64,000 nucleotides of DNA from Verrucomicrobiota bacterium (GTDB lineage Bacteria > Verrucomicrobiota > Verrucomicrobiia > Verrucomicrobiales > Akkermansiaceae): contig JAPLUI010000392.1 in NCBI GenBank assembly GCA_026397725.1, positions 1 through 64,000 on the forward strand. The letters are read 5' to 3'. The translations under genes and the position numbers were made by a program. Below the pieces are notes generated by a model, which searched no databases, had not been told where the DNA came from, and saw nothing but the letters and a program-made list of their open reading frames with translations. This document shows positions 1 to 9,148 of the stretch, in pieces; position 1 is the first letter of the stretch; the number at the start of each line of letters is the position of its first letter.

Positions 1-1
1 C

Positions 2-3000
2 AACCTGCAACTGAATAATGGCGGAGCCGCCTTCACCAACTACACCGACACCGGTACCATCCCGGCGGACAATCAGTGGCACTTCGTGGCGGTAACCGTG
101 AGCCGTGCCACCATCGGCCGGTTCTATGTCGATAACCTTCCTACCGGCACCTTCAATCCGGCCGGCCGTTCAGGCAGCTTGGACAATACGGCCCCGTTCC
201 TGGTCGGCAGTTCAGACATAGGCAGCAACAGTCCATGGCTGGGCGGCATTGACGAAGTTGAGGTATTCAATCGCGCCTTGTCCGGACCGGAGATCCTGTC
301 CATCTTCAACGCGGGTTCCGCCGGCAAATGCAAATGCGTCTCGCCGCCCAATGACGACTGCGTCAATGCGATTCCCGTCGCGGCCGGTTCGCCGGCGGCC
401 GACGGCGACACGACCTGCGCCACGCCCTCGCCGGCTGGCTCGATTCCAACGCCATGCGGCAATTCGATTAACTCGGGTGACGTGTGGTACACCTACACGC
501 CACCCTGTCAGGGACCGGTCACCATCGACACCTGCGGGGGAGTGGGTACCCCCGGATTCGATACGGTGTTATCGGTTTACTCCGGTGTGTGTGGTTCATT
601 CACGCAGGTGGCCTGCAACGATAACGCCGACGGCGCTTGCGGGCACCGTTCCAGCGTGAAGTTTTGCGCGGCAAAGGGAGTGACCTACCACATCCGCGTG
701 GGTGGCAACGGTTCGGCCAAAGGCCAATTCCAGCTGAATATTGTCGGCCCCACCGGCATCCCGCCGGTCAATGACAACTGCGCCAATGCGATTGCGGTGG
801 GGGTTGGTTTGCAGGCGGCCTGCGGCACCACGGTCTGCGCCACCCCATCACCCGTCAATTCCATGACTCCCCCGCCGCAGTTCGGGTCAGTGAACTCGCC
901 GGACGTGTGGTATGATTTCACGCCCTCATGTGGCGGACTAGTGACCATCGACACTTGCGGCCTCTGCCCCGGCCAAGCCAGCACCTTCGACACGGTATTA
1001 TCGGTTTACACCGGTCCGTGCCAATCGCCGCTGACCCAGGTGCCGGGGGCGTGTAATGATGACGCTTGTGGCCTCCAGTCAAGGGTGACGTTCAACGGGG
1101 TAGCGGGCGTTACGTATCACATCCGCGTCGCCGAATGGGATAGCTCATGCCCAGGCCCATTCCGGCTCAATATCAGCCAGACGGTTGCGCCCCCCGCCAA
1201 TGACTTGTGTGCCAATGCCACTGACATCGACAACGGCACCTATGCCTTCAACAATTGTGGCGCTCAAACCGACGGCCCCGCGAACGCTGGCTGCCAGCCC
1301 AACCAAGACGTCTGGTTCCGCTATACTCCGACCTGCGGCGGCCTGGTTTGGATCGACACCTGCAACAGCGGCTTCGACACGGTGTTGGCCATCTACTCAG
1401 GCACTTGCAACAGCTTGACCCCAATCGTCTGCAATGACAACGCCACCGCAGGAGGGTGCAGCGGTACTCCGCAATCCTATGTGGAGTTCGATGCCATCGC
1501 CAATACGACCTATTTCATCCGCGTGGGCGGTTCTGGCAGTGCCGAGGGCAGCGGTCGGCTCACCGTCCAAGGACCATTCCCTCCGTTTCTGACTTGTCCG
1601 CCACCGAGCGGGCCGTCCTGGACCCGTTTGTTCCAGATCTTGGGCACGGGCACCGGCACGCCGTGGTCCTGGTCCATTGGCATGCTGTGCTGCGTCAATA
1701 TCGGGAACCCGGATGTGGCGGGCTCCACGGGCACTGCGGACGACCTTGCCGTCCTCTTTGCCCAGAGCATTAACACTGCCTGCCCAAGCGGCGGCGTTCA
1801 TGCCACCGCCCTCGGGCATGATGGCTTAATGAGCGTGTCTGTGACCCAATGCCCGCCATTGACTTCCCCCAACACGCCCTTCATCTTCCGTGTCGGGCCA
1901 CCGCACGCCTCTCAGAAAATGCAATGCGTGGTCGCCGATGGCAGTGTCGCGTCTGGTCCGTTGCCGACCATTGGTCCATGCGCCTTCAATCCGCAGATCA
2001 TTGAGCTGCCACTATTAGGTACCGACTACAATTTCAACGGCTTGGATGACGCCATTGACATCATGTTTGGCACCAGCGCCGATGTGAACGGCAACGGCAT
2101 CCCGGACGAAGCCGAAGCTTGTCTGGCACCGCAACTGACTGCCAAGGCTGACTCGCGGGTCGTTCAACTGGGAGACACCGTCACCCTTGGCGTCGCAGCC
2201 AGTGGCACGGCACCCTTGAGCTATCGGTGGAGTCTGGCGGAGGTGCCCCTGACGGACGGCGGGACAATCTCCGGTGCCACGACTGACACGTTGACCATCG
2301 AGGGCGTGTCCGCCGCCGACTTGGGAGGCTATAGCGTCACGATTACCAATGCTTGTGGTGAGGTCACCACTGTTCCAGCCACGCTGTCCACGGCAGTGCC
2401 CAAGGTGCTGAAGGTCTGGTCCGGTGTGGTAAGCGGCGACTGGGACCTCAACACCACCGCCAACTGGATCTCCGATGGATTGCCTGCCAATTATTCGGAC
2501 GGGGACCGGGTGATGTTTGACGATTCGGTCACTGGCACCACCACGGTGAATCTCACCACGACGCTCACGCCGGGTGGCGTGATTGTGAACAACAGCACGC
2601 GGAATTACACCTTCACCGGCGGTGGCATCATCAGCGGCCACACCGGCCTGACCAAGAGCGGCACGGGAACCCTCACGCTGAGCGGCGTGAACAATTTCAC
2701 CGGACCGGTCCAGGTGGATGCGGGATTGGCTGGGGTCTTTCCCACCGATTACGATGGTCCCAGCGTGCTCGACCCCATTGTGGACATGTCGGTGGTCGCC
2801 GGCGCGACGCTTGCGGTCAACGGCAGCCGACAAGCCGTCGGCGCGTTGCACGGGGGCGGCAACGTGGACCTGGGTGCCAACGCCAACACGCTCCTGACGG
2901 TCGGCGCTGCCAACAGCGACAGCACCTTCTCGGGAACGATCTTCGGCGCGGGTGGCCTGGCCAAGACCGGCACGGGGACCCTCACGCTCACGGGGAGCAA

Positions 3001-3649
3001 TCTCTACAGCGGCGGCACCACGATAAGCAACGGCACCCTGGCCCTTGCCAGCGCTTATCTGAACGATGCCTCCACCGTCACCATCGCCGCCACCGGAGCC
3101 ACGCTGAATCTGGCCTTCACCGGCACCGACACCGTGGACAAGCTCTTCATCGGCGGCGTGCAAATGGCGGCCGGCACTTGGGGAGCCATCGGCTCAGGCG
3201 CGGCTCACATTGATGACGTGCATTTCGCGGGTACCGGCACGCTCACAGTCACCACTGGCGCTGGCACTGACGCGTATGACAATTGGGCGGCGAGCTACGG
3301 CCTGACGGGAGCGGATGCCCTGCCCAGCGCCGATCCAGACCATGACGGACTGCCGAATCTGGAGGAATTCGTCTTCGGCCTCGATCCCACCAGCGCTCTG
3401 TCGGTGAACCCGATCACGGTGCCGCTCGATAGGAACGCCGGCACGTTCAATTACACCCGGCGTGACCCGGCGCTCACCGGACTCACCTACACGGTGCAGA
3501 CCTCCCCGGATTTGACGACGTGGACGCCGGATGTCGGCGCGATCCAGACGCCTGGAGTTCCCGTTGCCGGCGTCCAAACGGTGGAGGTTACGCTCAGTGG
3601 TGCCCCCCTGGCCGCGTCGGCGCTGTTCGTGCGGGTGAAAGCCGAGTGA
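2..3649 (+). CDS. Large secreted multidomain protein (LamG / prepeptidase-like repeats / Ig / autotransporter-type beta repeats), 5'-truncated
   Basis: The reading frame is open from the window edge, so the N-terminus and any signal peptide are missing. It starts inside a LamG-type domain (NQWHFVAVTV, then WLGGIDEVEVFNRALSG). Three Cys-rich repeats follow (about residues 90-500 of the visible part), each with NDxCxNA, DVWYxYTPxC, IDTCxxxFDTVLSVYxGxC and YHIRVxG, resembling PPC beta-sandwich domains. Next come an Ig-like domain (GDTVTLGVAASG...DLGGYSVTITNACG) and two autotransporter-associated beta-strand repeats (GLTKSGTGTLTLSG, GLAKTGTGTLTLTG). The C-terminal tail has the DPDHDGLPNLEEFVFGLDP motif and a short strand-rich end common in verrucomicrobial exported proteins. 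It is probably cell-surface or exported, with a binding or adhesive role; substrate unknown. A terminator follows the stop codon. Confidence 0.85.
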   Translation, partial: NLQLNNGGAAFTNYTDTGTIPADNQWHFVAVTVSRATIGRFYVDNLPTGTFNPAGRSGSLDNTAPFLVGSSDIGSNSPWLGGIDEVEVFNRALSGPEILSIFNAGSAGKCKCVSPPNDDCVNAIPVAAGSPAADGDTTCATPSPAGSIPTPCGNSINSGDVWYTYTPPCQGPVTIDTCGGVGTPGFDTVLSVYSGVCGSFTQVACNDNADGACGHRSSVKFCAAKGVTYHIRVGGNGSAKGQFQLNIVGPTGIPPVNDNCANAIAVGVGLQAACGTTVCATPSPVNSMTPPPQFGSVNSPDVWYDFTPSCGGLVTIDTCGLCPGQASTFDTVLSVYTGPCQSPLTQVPGACNDDACGLQSRVTFNGVAGVTYHIRVAEWDSSCPGPFRLNISQTVAPPANDLCANATDIDNGTYAFNNCGAQTDGPANAGCQPNQDVWFRYTPTCGGLVWIDTCNSGFDTVLAIYSGTCNSLTPIVCNDNATAGGCSGTPQSYVEFDAIANTTYFIRVGGSGSAEGSGRLTVQGPFPPFLTCPPPSGPSWTRLFQILGTGTGTPWSWSIGMLCCVNIGNPDVAGSTGTADDLAVLFAQSINTACPSGGVHATALGHDGLMSVSVTQCPPLTSPNTPFIFRVGPPHASQKMQCVVADGSVASGPLPTIGPCAFNPQIIELPLLGTDYNFNGLDDAIDIMFGTSADVNGNGIPDEAEACLAPQLTAKADSRVVQLGDTVTLGVAASGTAPLSYRWSLAEVPLTDGGTISGATTDTLTIEGVSAADLGGYSVTITNACGEVTTVPATLSTAVPKVLKVWSGVVSGDWDLNTTANWISDGLPANYSDGDRVMFDDSVTGTTTVNLTTTLTPGGVIVNNSTRNYTFTGGGIISGHTGLTKSGTGTLTLSGVNNFTGPVQVDAGLAGVFPTDYDGPSVLDPIVDMSVVAGATLAVNGSRQAVGALHGGGNVDLGANANTLLTVGAANSDSTFSGTIFGAGGLAKTGTGTLTLTGSNLYSGGTTISNGTLALASAYLNDASTVTIAATGATLNLAFTGTDTVDKLFIGGVQMAAGTWGAIGSGAAHIDDVHFAGTGTLTVTTGAGTDAYDNWAASYGLTGADALPSADPDHDGLPNLEEFVFGLDPTSALSVNPITVPLDRNAGTFNYTRRDPALTGLTYTVQTSPDLTTWTPDVGAIQTPGVPVAGVQTVEVTLSGAPLAASALFVRVKAE

Positions 3650-3692
3650 TCCGGCGTCTCCTGCCGGAGCAGCATCGGAATCAAAAAGCGAA

Positions 3693-3727
3693 AAGACCGG
3701 GAGTCTGACTCCCGGTCTTCTTGTTTG
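3693..3727 (+). terminator. Rho-independent terminator
   Basis: A perfect 13-bp inverted repeat (AAGACCGGGAGTC at 3693-3705 and its complement at 3707-3719) is followed by a T-rich CTTGTTT stretch. It lies about 45 bases after the stop codon of the large secreted protein. Confidence 0.8.
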
Positions 3728-4073
3728 CCGTGGTGTCTACCTGGAACCTCGTAAAATGGGACGGGAAAATTATTGTAGATTATTGTTGACCCTCTGCAGG
3801 GATGCGATACTTACGGAAGGGGATTGGGTGGAAGCTGAACAGCCGAAAAGCGGCAACGCTCCCGACTCGCTTGGCTCCGATGGTGCCCGCTAAGGAGCGG
3901 CGGTAAGGTTACGCATCGCCGCCCATGCCTGCCCGGACTTCGCCGGCAGGGCAAGTCCGATTCGCGAGTTCGGAGATTTCGTCCGGGCCCAGCGGAAAAA
4001 TATCTGCCATTGGGCAAATACGGTATTGACAAAATGACTACCGCCCCGAGTTTCTCTTCCGTCCGCCAGCCCC
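3728..4073. other. Intergenic spacer, no gene seen
   Basis: This 346-bp gap shows no credible open reading frame. TTGACC near 3785 and TTGACA near 4024 are -35-like, but neither has a good -10 box at 16-18 bp. The promoter of the downstream Verru_Chthon gene is presumably here. Confidence 0.4.
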
Positions 4074-7000
4074 ATGAAAAACTCGCCTCATGTCACAGTT
4101 GCATCCGTCCGGGCACGCCGTCGCACTGGCTTTGCCTTGGTCATCACCCTGAGTTTGATGGTCCTGCTGACCCTGTTGGCGGTCGGGCTTCTGACGCTCT
4201 CGTCCATCACGCTGCGGGCCTCCTCGCAAGGCAACGCGATGGCCATGGCCCGCAGCAACGCGCGGCTTGCCTTGATGCTGGCCCTGGGCGAACTCCAACA
4301 GTCAGTCGGCCCTGACATGGCCATCACCGCCACCTCCGAAATCATCAGCGCAAAACCCAACAAGCCGCATTTGACGGGAGTGTGGGATTCGTGGAACTAC
4401 AGTCCGAACACTCCAAGCCTCGATTACCCCGGGAAAAAGCTGGAATTGTTCCGCAAGTGGTTGGTTTCCGACCGGGACTTCGCCGCCACCCGCGACCGCA
4501 ACTATGTCACCATCGCCCCCACCGGGGAAACCATCCAATTGGTCGGTGCCAGATCCTTGGGCGCCACGACTGCCGAGAGCACCGACACCGTCAGCGCCGG
4601 CAAAGTCCCGATCTATCGAAATGGCAGAAACGAAGGGGCCTACGCCTGGCATGTCGCCGACGAAGCGGTCAAAGCGCGGATCAATGCCTACCGGGATCCC
4701 TCCCAGAATCAATCGCTGTGGCAAAAGCGGGCGCTGTTGGCCGGGCACCGCAGCGACCCCTCGGTGGTGCAGGCCAAGGATGGCACCCACTTGTCCTTCC
4801 TGCCGCTTGACACCAAGGTGGATGACTACACCAAGGCGCATGAGCTGGCAGGCAAGTTGCTCAGCCTCAATCAGGTGGATCTGATTGCTGCAAGCAAGCA
4901 GATCGCCAAGTTCCGCCATCAAGTCACCCTCTATTCGATGGGCCTGCCAACCAATGTCCGTGAAGGCGGCCTCAAGCAGGACTTGTCATCCATGTTCGGG
5001 ATGTCCAGCACCACCCTGCCCACTGCGTACAACAACCTGAAGCTGTACGCCTCGACCCACAAGATCACCGGGATTTCCGACCCCTACTGGAGCAGCTTGA
5101 AAGGCTATTACGACGTTTACAAGGAACCCGGCCTCAACTCCAACACCCCGGTTTACTACAAGGCCCCGCAGGAGGCCGTCCCCATCACTCAACTCACGCC
5201 ACCCAAGAAATACTACCCGGCCCCGGTGATTGCCAGGGTGGAAATCCTGTTTTCCTTCGTGGTGCGGGAGTCACACGGACCATGGAGTGCCGGCAGCACG
5301 GGTCGTCCCGAACTGACCCGGATGGGCCATCTCCTCTATGCCCCCATCATCACCCTGCACAACCCGTACAATGTCAGTTTGAAGTTCGATCAACTGGATT
5401 TGGACATCAAAGGCATCCCGATGGCCTTCAACTTCACCGTCAACGACCAACCCCAGAACAACGAACCCGTCTCCTTCAACGAGATGTTCGTCGATGGCGC
5501 AGTCCGCAAGGAAAAATCCTTCCTGCTGAGCATTTCCAACTGGAGCAGCTTCGACTCCACCGTGCCCGTCCCGATCACCATGAAGCCGGGCCAAACCCTC
5601 GTCTGCGGCCCCTACATCAACGGGGCCGCCATCTTTGGCAACGCCGGATATGAGGGCGCCGCCGTCTTCTTCGACTATACCAACACCCTCACCGGCACCA
5701 CCTCCGCCCGGGCCAGGTGCAAACCGGGATTTCTCGGCAAGCAAGTCTCGTATGACATCGACTGGCTCACCCTCTCCGAACATGCTTCCGGGTTCACCAC
5801 GGACGACAACCGCGGCGTCCTCATCATCAAACCGGAGGATCACCTCTTCATCGAGTGGAAGGTCAAGCCCAACACCGGCATCATTCAGGACAAAATGACC
5901 GTCAATGCCACCTTAACCACCCAAGGCACTGCCATGGAGATGGGCGGCCTGGAGTTCGACTATGATAACGCGGCCCTCGCGAAAAACTACCCGACCACGT
6001 TCCGCTACCCGGACCTCAAGAGCGTTCCCAATTACTTCGTTGCGGAAAATCTCTATGAATCGAACTTCAAACCGATCAGCGAACAGACGAATGTCAGGTC
6101 AATCGCCCTGCTCTCCGCCTGCGCCCGCAATGCCAATGGCGGCGTCTATGACCACGGCACCCGTGACAAGATCGGCAATGGCCTGAACCGGCAGCTTAAC
6201 GGACGCCTGGCCGGACGGCCGTTCCTGCATCACAATCCCGCCCGCACCCCCACCGTGGTTGACCTCAAGACCGACCTGCCGGGCCGCTATTCCCACGAGT
6301 TGAATGTGCAACCTCTGCTGGGCAACGTGGACGATATTTTCAACATCGACGCCACCAACCGCGGCTACGGACTCACCAGCAACACGGTGACGCGGGGCAT
6401 CAAGTCCGGCAGCTATCTGGAACTGCCCACCGGTCCGCTGCAGACCATCGCCGATTTCCGCAGGTCCAACGCCCTGACCAGCGGTTTGCTGCCCACCTTC
6501 GTCCAGCCGGTGGCCAATTCCTACGCGTCCCCGCTCATCGCCACCACCAGCGTCGTGCAAAACGGAGTTGCGAAATACTCCCTGCTGGACCACTCGGTGC
6601 TGGCGAATCATGCGCTCTATGACGGCTTCTATTTCTCCACCTTCGCCACCTACGGCACCAAGTCCGTGGAAACCGTGTTCACGGATTTCATCGAAGGCAC
6701 CAAACCGCTGCTCTCCCAGGCCTTTGAACCTTACCTGCCGGCAGGCAAGACGCTGGCCGCCGCCAAGTCCGAATTGTTCGTCGCCGGCAGGGCCAGCCCG
6801 ACAGCCTATCAGACGGCGGCCGAGTATCAATTGATCCGCGGCGCGTTCAATGTGAACTCCACGGAGGTCCAGGCCTGGAAAGCGCTCCTCGCCTCCATGA
6901 GCCACAACATGGTCCAAACCCTGTGGGCAACCACCGCCACCCTCAAGGAGAACCCGAGCACCTTGATCCCGATCATGCCCATGTCCCTGGTCAATGGCGG

Positions 7001-7658
7001 CGTGGTCAACAGCTACAATCCGGCCAATGCCGCCAGCATCGACAACAAACTGACCAACGACTGGAATGGATACCGCGAGTTGACCCCGGAACAACTGGAG
7101 GAATTGGCGGAGAAAATCGTTGCCGAAGTCCGCCTCCGCGGGCCCTTCCTCTCCATGTCGGAATTCGTCAACCGCCGCATCGGCCCGGAATCCGACCTGA
7201 CCCGCAAGGGGGCCTTGCAGGCGGCCATCGATAACTCAACGCTCAACCAAAACCTGTTCGCCGGGGCCGTGACGGAGGTTCGCCTCCAGGATGTCGCGGA
7301 CGAGAAGCTGTATAAATTCGCCACGCCGAATGCCGCCATCGGCAATCCGGCGGCCGGCGCGCCGGGCTGGCTTTCGCAAGGCGACCTGTTGCGGATCCTG
7401 GAACCTGGGGCCACCGTGCGTGCGGATACCTTCGTGATCCGCGTGTGCGGAGAAGCTCACGATGACAAGGGCCGCGTGAGTGCCCGCGCCTATGCGGAAG
7501 CCGTGGTGCAGCGCATCCCGGAGTATGTGAACCCATTGGACCGTCCTTCAACCAACGTGTGGAGCCCGAATTCAAAAAGCACCAACTCTGACAACAAGAC
7601 GTTCGGCCGCCGCCTGAGCCTGCTGGCATTCCGCTGGCTGGCTGACTCCGAAGTCTGA
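4074..7658 (+). CDS. Verru_Chthon cassette protein A-type protein
   Basis: This 1194-residue protein begins with a basic stretch and a prepilin-like signal (RRRTGFALVITLSLMVLLTLL, about residues 15-35), then a hydrophobic helix that runs into SSITLRASSQ. N-terminus and length match the Verru_Chthon cassette protein A family, found so far mainly in Verrucomicrobia. The rest is a large extracytoplasmic region; near the C-terminus is a stretch resembling helix-hairpin-helix general-secretion proteins (ELTPEQLEELAEKIVAEVR, then GPFLSMSEFVNRRIG). By analogy with pseudopilins it should be inserted in the inner membrane and may belong to a type II secretion or pilus-like machine. The pseudopilin-like cassette proteins B, C and D usually found beside A are absent. 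The next gene starts 10 nt after its stop, suggesting co-transcription. No clear Shine-Dalgarno sequence precedes the ATG. Confidence 0.8.
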   Translation: MKNSPHVTVASVRARRRTGFALVITLSLMVLLTLLAVGLLTLSSITLRASSQGNAMAMARSNARLALMLALGELQQSVGPDMAITATSEIISAKPNKPHLTGVWDSWNYSPNTPSLDYPGKKLELFRKWLVSDRDFAATRDRNYVTIAPTGETIQLVGARSLGATTAESTDTVSAGKVPIYRNGRNEGAYAWHVADEAVKARINAYRDPSQNQSLWQKRALLAGHRSDPSVVQAKDGTHLSFLPLDTKVDDYTKAHELAGKLLSLNQVDLIAASKQIAKFRHQVTLYSMGLPTNVREGGLKQDLSSMFGMSSTTLPTAYNNLKLYASTHKITGISDPYWSSLKGYYDVYKEPGLNSNTPVYYKAPQEAVPITQLTPPKKYYPAPVIARVEILFSFVVRESHGPWSAGSTGRPELTRMGHLLYAPIITLHNPYNVSLKFDQLDLDIKGIPMAFNFTVNDQPQNNEPVSFNEMFVDGAVRKEKSFLLSISNWSSFDSTVPVPITMKPGQTLVCGPYINGAAIFGNAGYEGAAVFFDYTNTLTGTTSARARCKPGFLGKQVSYDIDWLTLSEHASGFTTDDNRGVLIIKPEDHLFIEWKVKPNTGIIQDKMTVNATLTTQGTAMEMGGLEFDYDNAALAKNYPTTFRYPDLKSVPNYFVAENLYESNFKPISEQTNVRSIALLSACARNANGGVYDHGTRDKIGNGLNRQLNGRLAGRPFLHHNPARTPTVVDLKTDLPGRYSHELNVQPLLGNVDDIFNIDATNRGYGLTSNTVTRGIKSGSYLELPTGPLQTIADFRRSNALTSGLLPTFVQPVANSYASPLIATTSVVQNGVAKYSLLDHSVLANHALYDGFYFSTFATYGTKSVETVFTDFIEGTKPLLSQAFEPYLPAGKTLAAAKSELFVAGRASPTAYQTAAEYQLIRGAFNVNSTEVQAWKALLASMSHNMVQTLWATTATLKENPSTLIPIMPMSLVNGGVVNSYNPANAASIDNKLTNDWNGYRELTPEQLEELAEKIVAEVRLRGPFLSMSEFVNRRIGPESDLTRKGALQAAIDNSTLNQNLFAGAVTEVRLQDVADEKLYKFATPNAAIGNPAAGAPGWLSQGDLLRILEPGATVRADTFVIRVCGEAHDDKGRVSARAYAEAVVQRIPEYVNPLDRPSTNVWSPNSKSTNSDNKTFGRRLSLLAFRWLADSEV

Positions 7659-7668
7659 TTTCCCGACC

Positions 7669-8373
7669 ATGACTGCCATGCGACATCTCTTGAGAATCCT
7701 GTTGGCCGGGGCCGTGACGCTGGCGGCATCCGCCCAACCCGACGCCACCGCGAAAGTCCGCATCCGGGCCGTGCTGCATGATCCCATGAAGCCCTTCGCC
7801 GAGATGTACGTGCGGAGTGCCGCCGGAGCTTTGGTGCGCCTGAATCTCGCCATGGAAGGACTGACTGAACCACAGCTCGTCACCGTGTCCAAGGGGTTCC
7901 TCCAGCTCTATTCGTCTGCCACCATCGACGCCGCCAAACCGCAGGCCAACCTGCTGGCCTCCGTCAGCATCGCTGACGGCGTGAAGCAAGCCATCATCTT
8001 CATTGTGCCGGCCGGGGAGAAGGAGAAACTCCCCTACAAACTCATGGTGCTGAATGATTCCGTCGCCGCCTTTGCCAAGGGCGAGTCCCGGGTGATCAAT
8101 ATGACCCAACTGCCGCTCGCCATCAAGGCTGGCGAACATGCCAAGGAAGTCCCCCCGGCCAGGATCGTGGCCGTGCCACCAGTCACCAAGGTCAACGCGC
8201 TGAATCAGGCGCAGACCCTGTTCTACCGCAAGGTGGACCAGGATTGGATCCTGCTCTCGGAACGCCCGATGCAATACACCGCCACGCTGCGCAACATCTT
8301 CCTCATGTATCTGATGCCCAATGTCGATGAGCCCCAGATCCGCACCCTGATCGATACCAGCACCCCGCAGTGA
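7669..8373 (+). CDS. Exported protein of unknown function, partner of the cassette A gene
   Basis: A 234-residue protein with an N-terminal signal peptide (LLRILLAGAVTLAASAQ) and a predicted mature part rich in beta strands. I recognise no named domain. Two in-frame ATGs, at 7669 and 7678, are possible starts; both keep the signal peptide. The gene lies 10 nt after the Verru_Chthon cassette A gene on the same strand, and this tight spacing suggests the two exported proteins are made together. Its 3' end converges with the cyclophilin gene, 11 bases away. Confidence 0.7.
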   Translation: MTAMRHLLRILLAGAVTLAASAQPDATAKVRIRAVLHDPMKPFAEMYVRSAAGALVRLNLAMEGLTEPQLVTVSKGFLQLYSSATIDAAKPQANLLASVSIADGVKQAIIFIVPAGEKEKLPYKLMVLNDSVAAFAKGESRVINMTQLPLAIKAGEHAKEVPPARIVAVPPVTKVNALNQAQTLFYRKVDQDWILLSERPMQYTATLRNIFLMYLMPNVDEPQIRTLIDTSTPQ

Positions 8374-8384
8374 CCGGCGCCAGC

Positions 8385-8927
8385 TCAGCGCTTGAGGATC
8401 GAGTTCCAATGCTCGACGTTATCTTTTTGTAACTCAAACAGCGCCGTGGGATCGTCATGGATGGTGATGGAGGTGATCTTGTCGCCCACTCCGTTGAACT
8501 TGCACCCGCGCTCACCGGTGTTGTGCTTGCCCGTGATTTTGCCCACCACCTCCAGACCGTTCGTGACCTGACCAAACACCGAGTGCTTGTTATCGAGAAA
8601 TGGCGTCGCGGTGCTCGTGATGAAAAACTGCGAGCCATTGGTTCCCGGCCCGGCATTGGCCATCGAAAACACCCCCGGCGCACGGTGCCGCAGATCAGGG
8701 TGAAACTCGTCGGCAAACTTGTAGCCAGGCCCCCCGCGACCGGTTTCCGTCGGGTCGCCGCCTTGCAGCATGAAACCCTCGATCACCCGGTGGAAAGCCA
8801 CCCCGTCGTAATACCCGCAGCGTGCGAGATTGAGAAAATTGGCACAAGTGAGTGGAGCCTTCGAGGCATACAGCGTGGCCTCGATGTCTCCTGCGGTCGT
8901 GTGAAGCGTCATGCGAATGTCGGACAT
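8385..8927 (-). CDS. Peptidyl-prolyl cis-trans isomerase, cyclophilin type
   Basis: About 180 residues covering a full cyclophilin fold. Catalytic-site motifs are visible in order: FHRVIEGFMLQGGDP (catalytic Arg), then FSMANAGPGTNGSQFFIT (Gln/Phe of the active site) and DNKHSVFGQV. The Trp that binds cyclosporin in human CypA is Phe here (PFLDNKH), as in many bacterial members. The protein would catalyse proline isomerisation and assist folding; no signal peptide is visible, so it is probably cytoplasmic. ATG at 8927 is chosen over the upstream TTG at 8939. It sits between convergent neighbours and looks monocistronic. Confidence 0.93.
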   Translation of the reverse strand: MSDIRMTLHTTAGDIEATLYASKAPLTCANFLNLARCGYYDGVAFHRVIEGFMLQGGDPTETGRGGPGYKFADEFHPDLRHRAPGVFSMANAGPGTNGSQFFITSTATPFLDNKHSVFGQVTNGLEVVGKITGKHNTGERGCKFNGVGDKITSITIHDDPTALFELQKDNVEHWNSILKR

Positions 8928-9148
8928 GCCCGGAGTCAATCACGGCCCCACGCCCGTGGCAATCCCGAAAGTCGGTTTCCGCAAGGCAGGTGCAGCCACC
9001 ACGGTTGATGGTGGTGCCAAAGACGCCGGGGAAGTCGCCGCTGGAAATCGCCCAAGGACCCCGCGACGGGTGTGCTTGGTTTGGGAGGCCGTGCGTGCTG
9101 CCCACAGGTTGGCAAGTTCCGGGCCGAACCAACAACTCCTCCCAGCGC

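Noticed and set aside
2015..3163. A 382-codon minus-strand frame opposite the first secreted protein
   Set aside because: The plus strand carries recognisable Ig and autotransporter-type repeats; the antisense product has no domain and mirrors their composition.
6099..8409. Long minus-strand frames opposite the cassette A gene and its partner (to 8409)
   Set aside because: They are high-GC shadows; the plus-strand proteins have family motifs and signal peptides.
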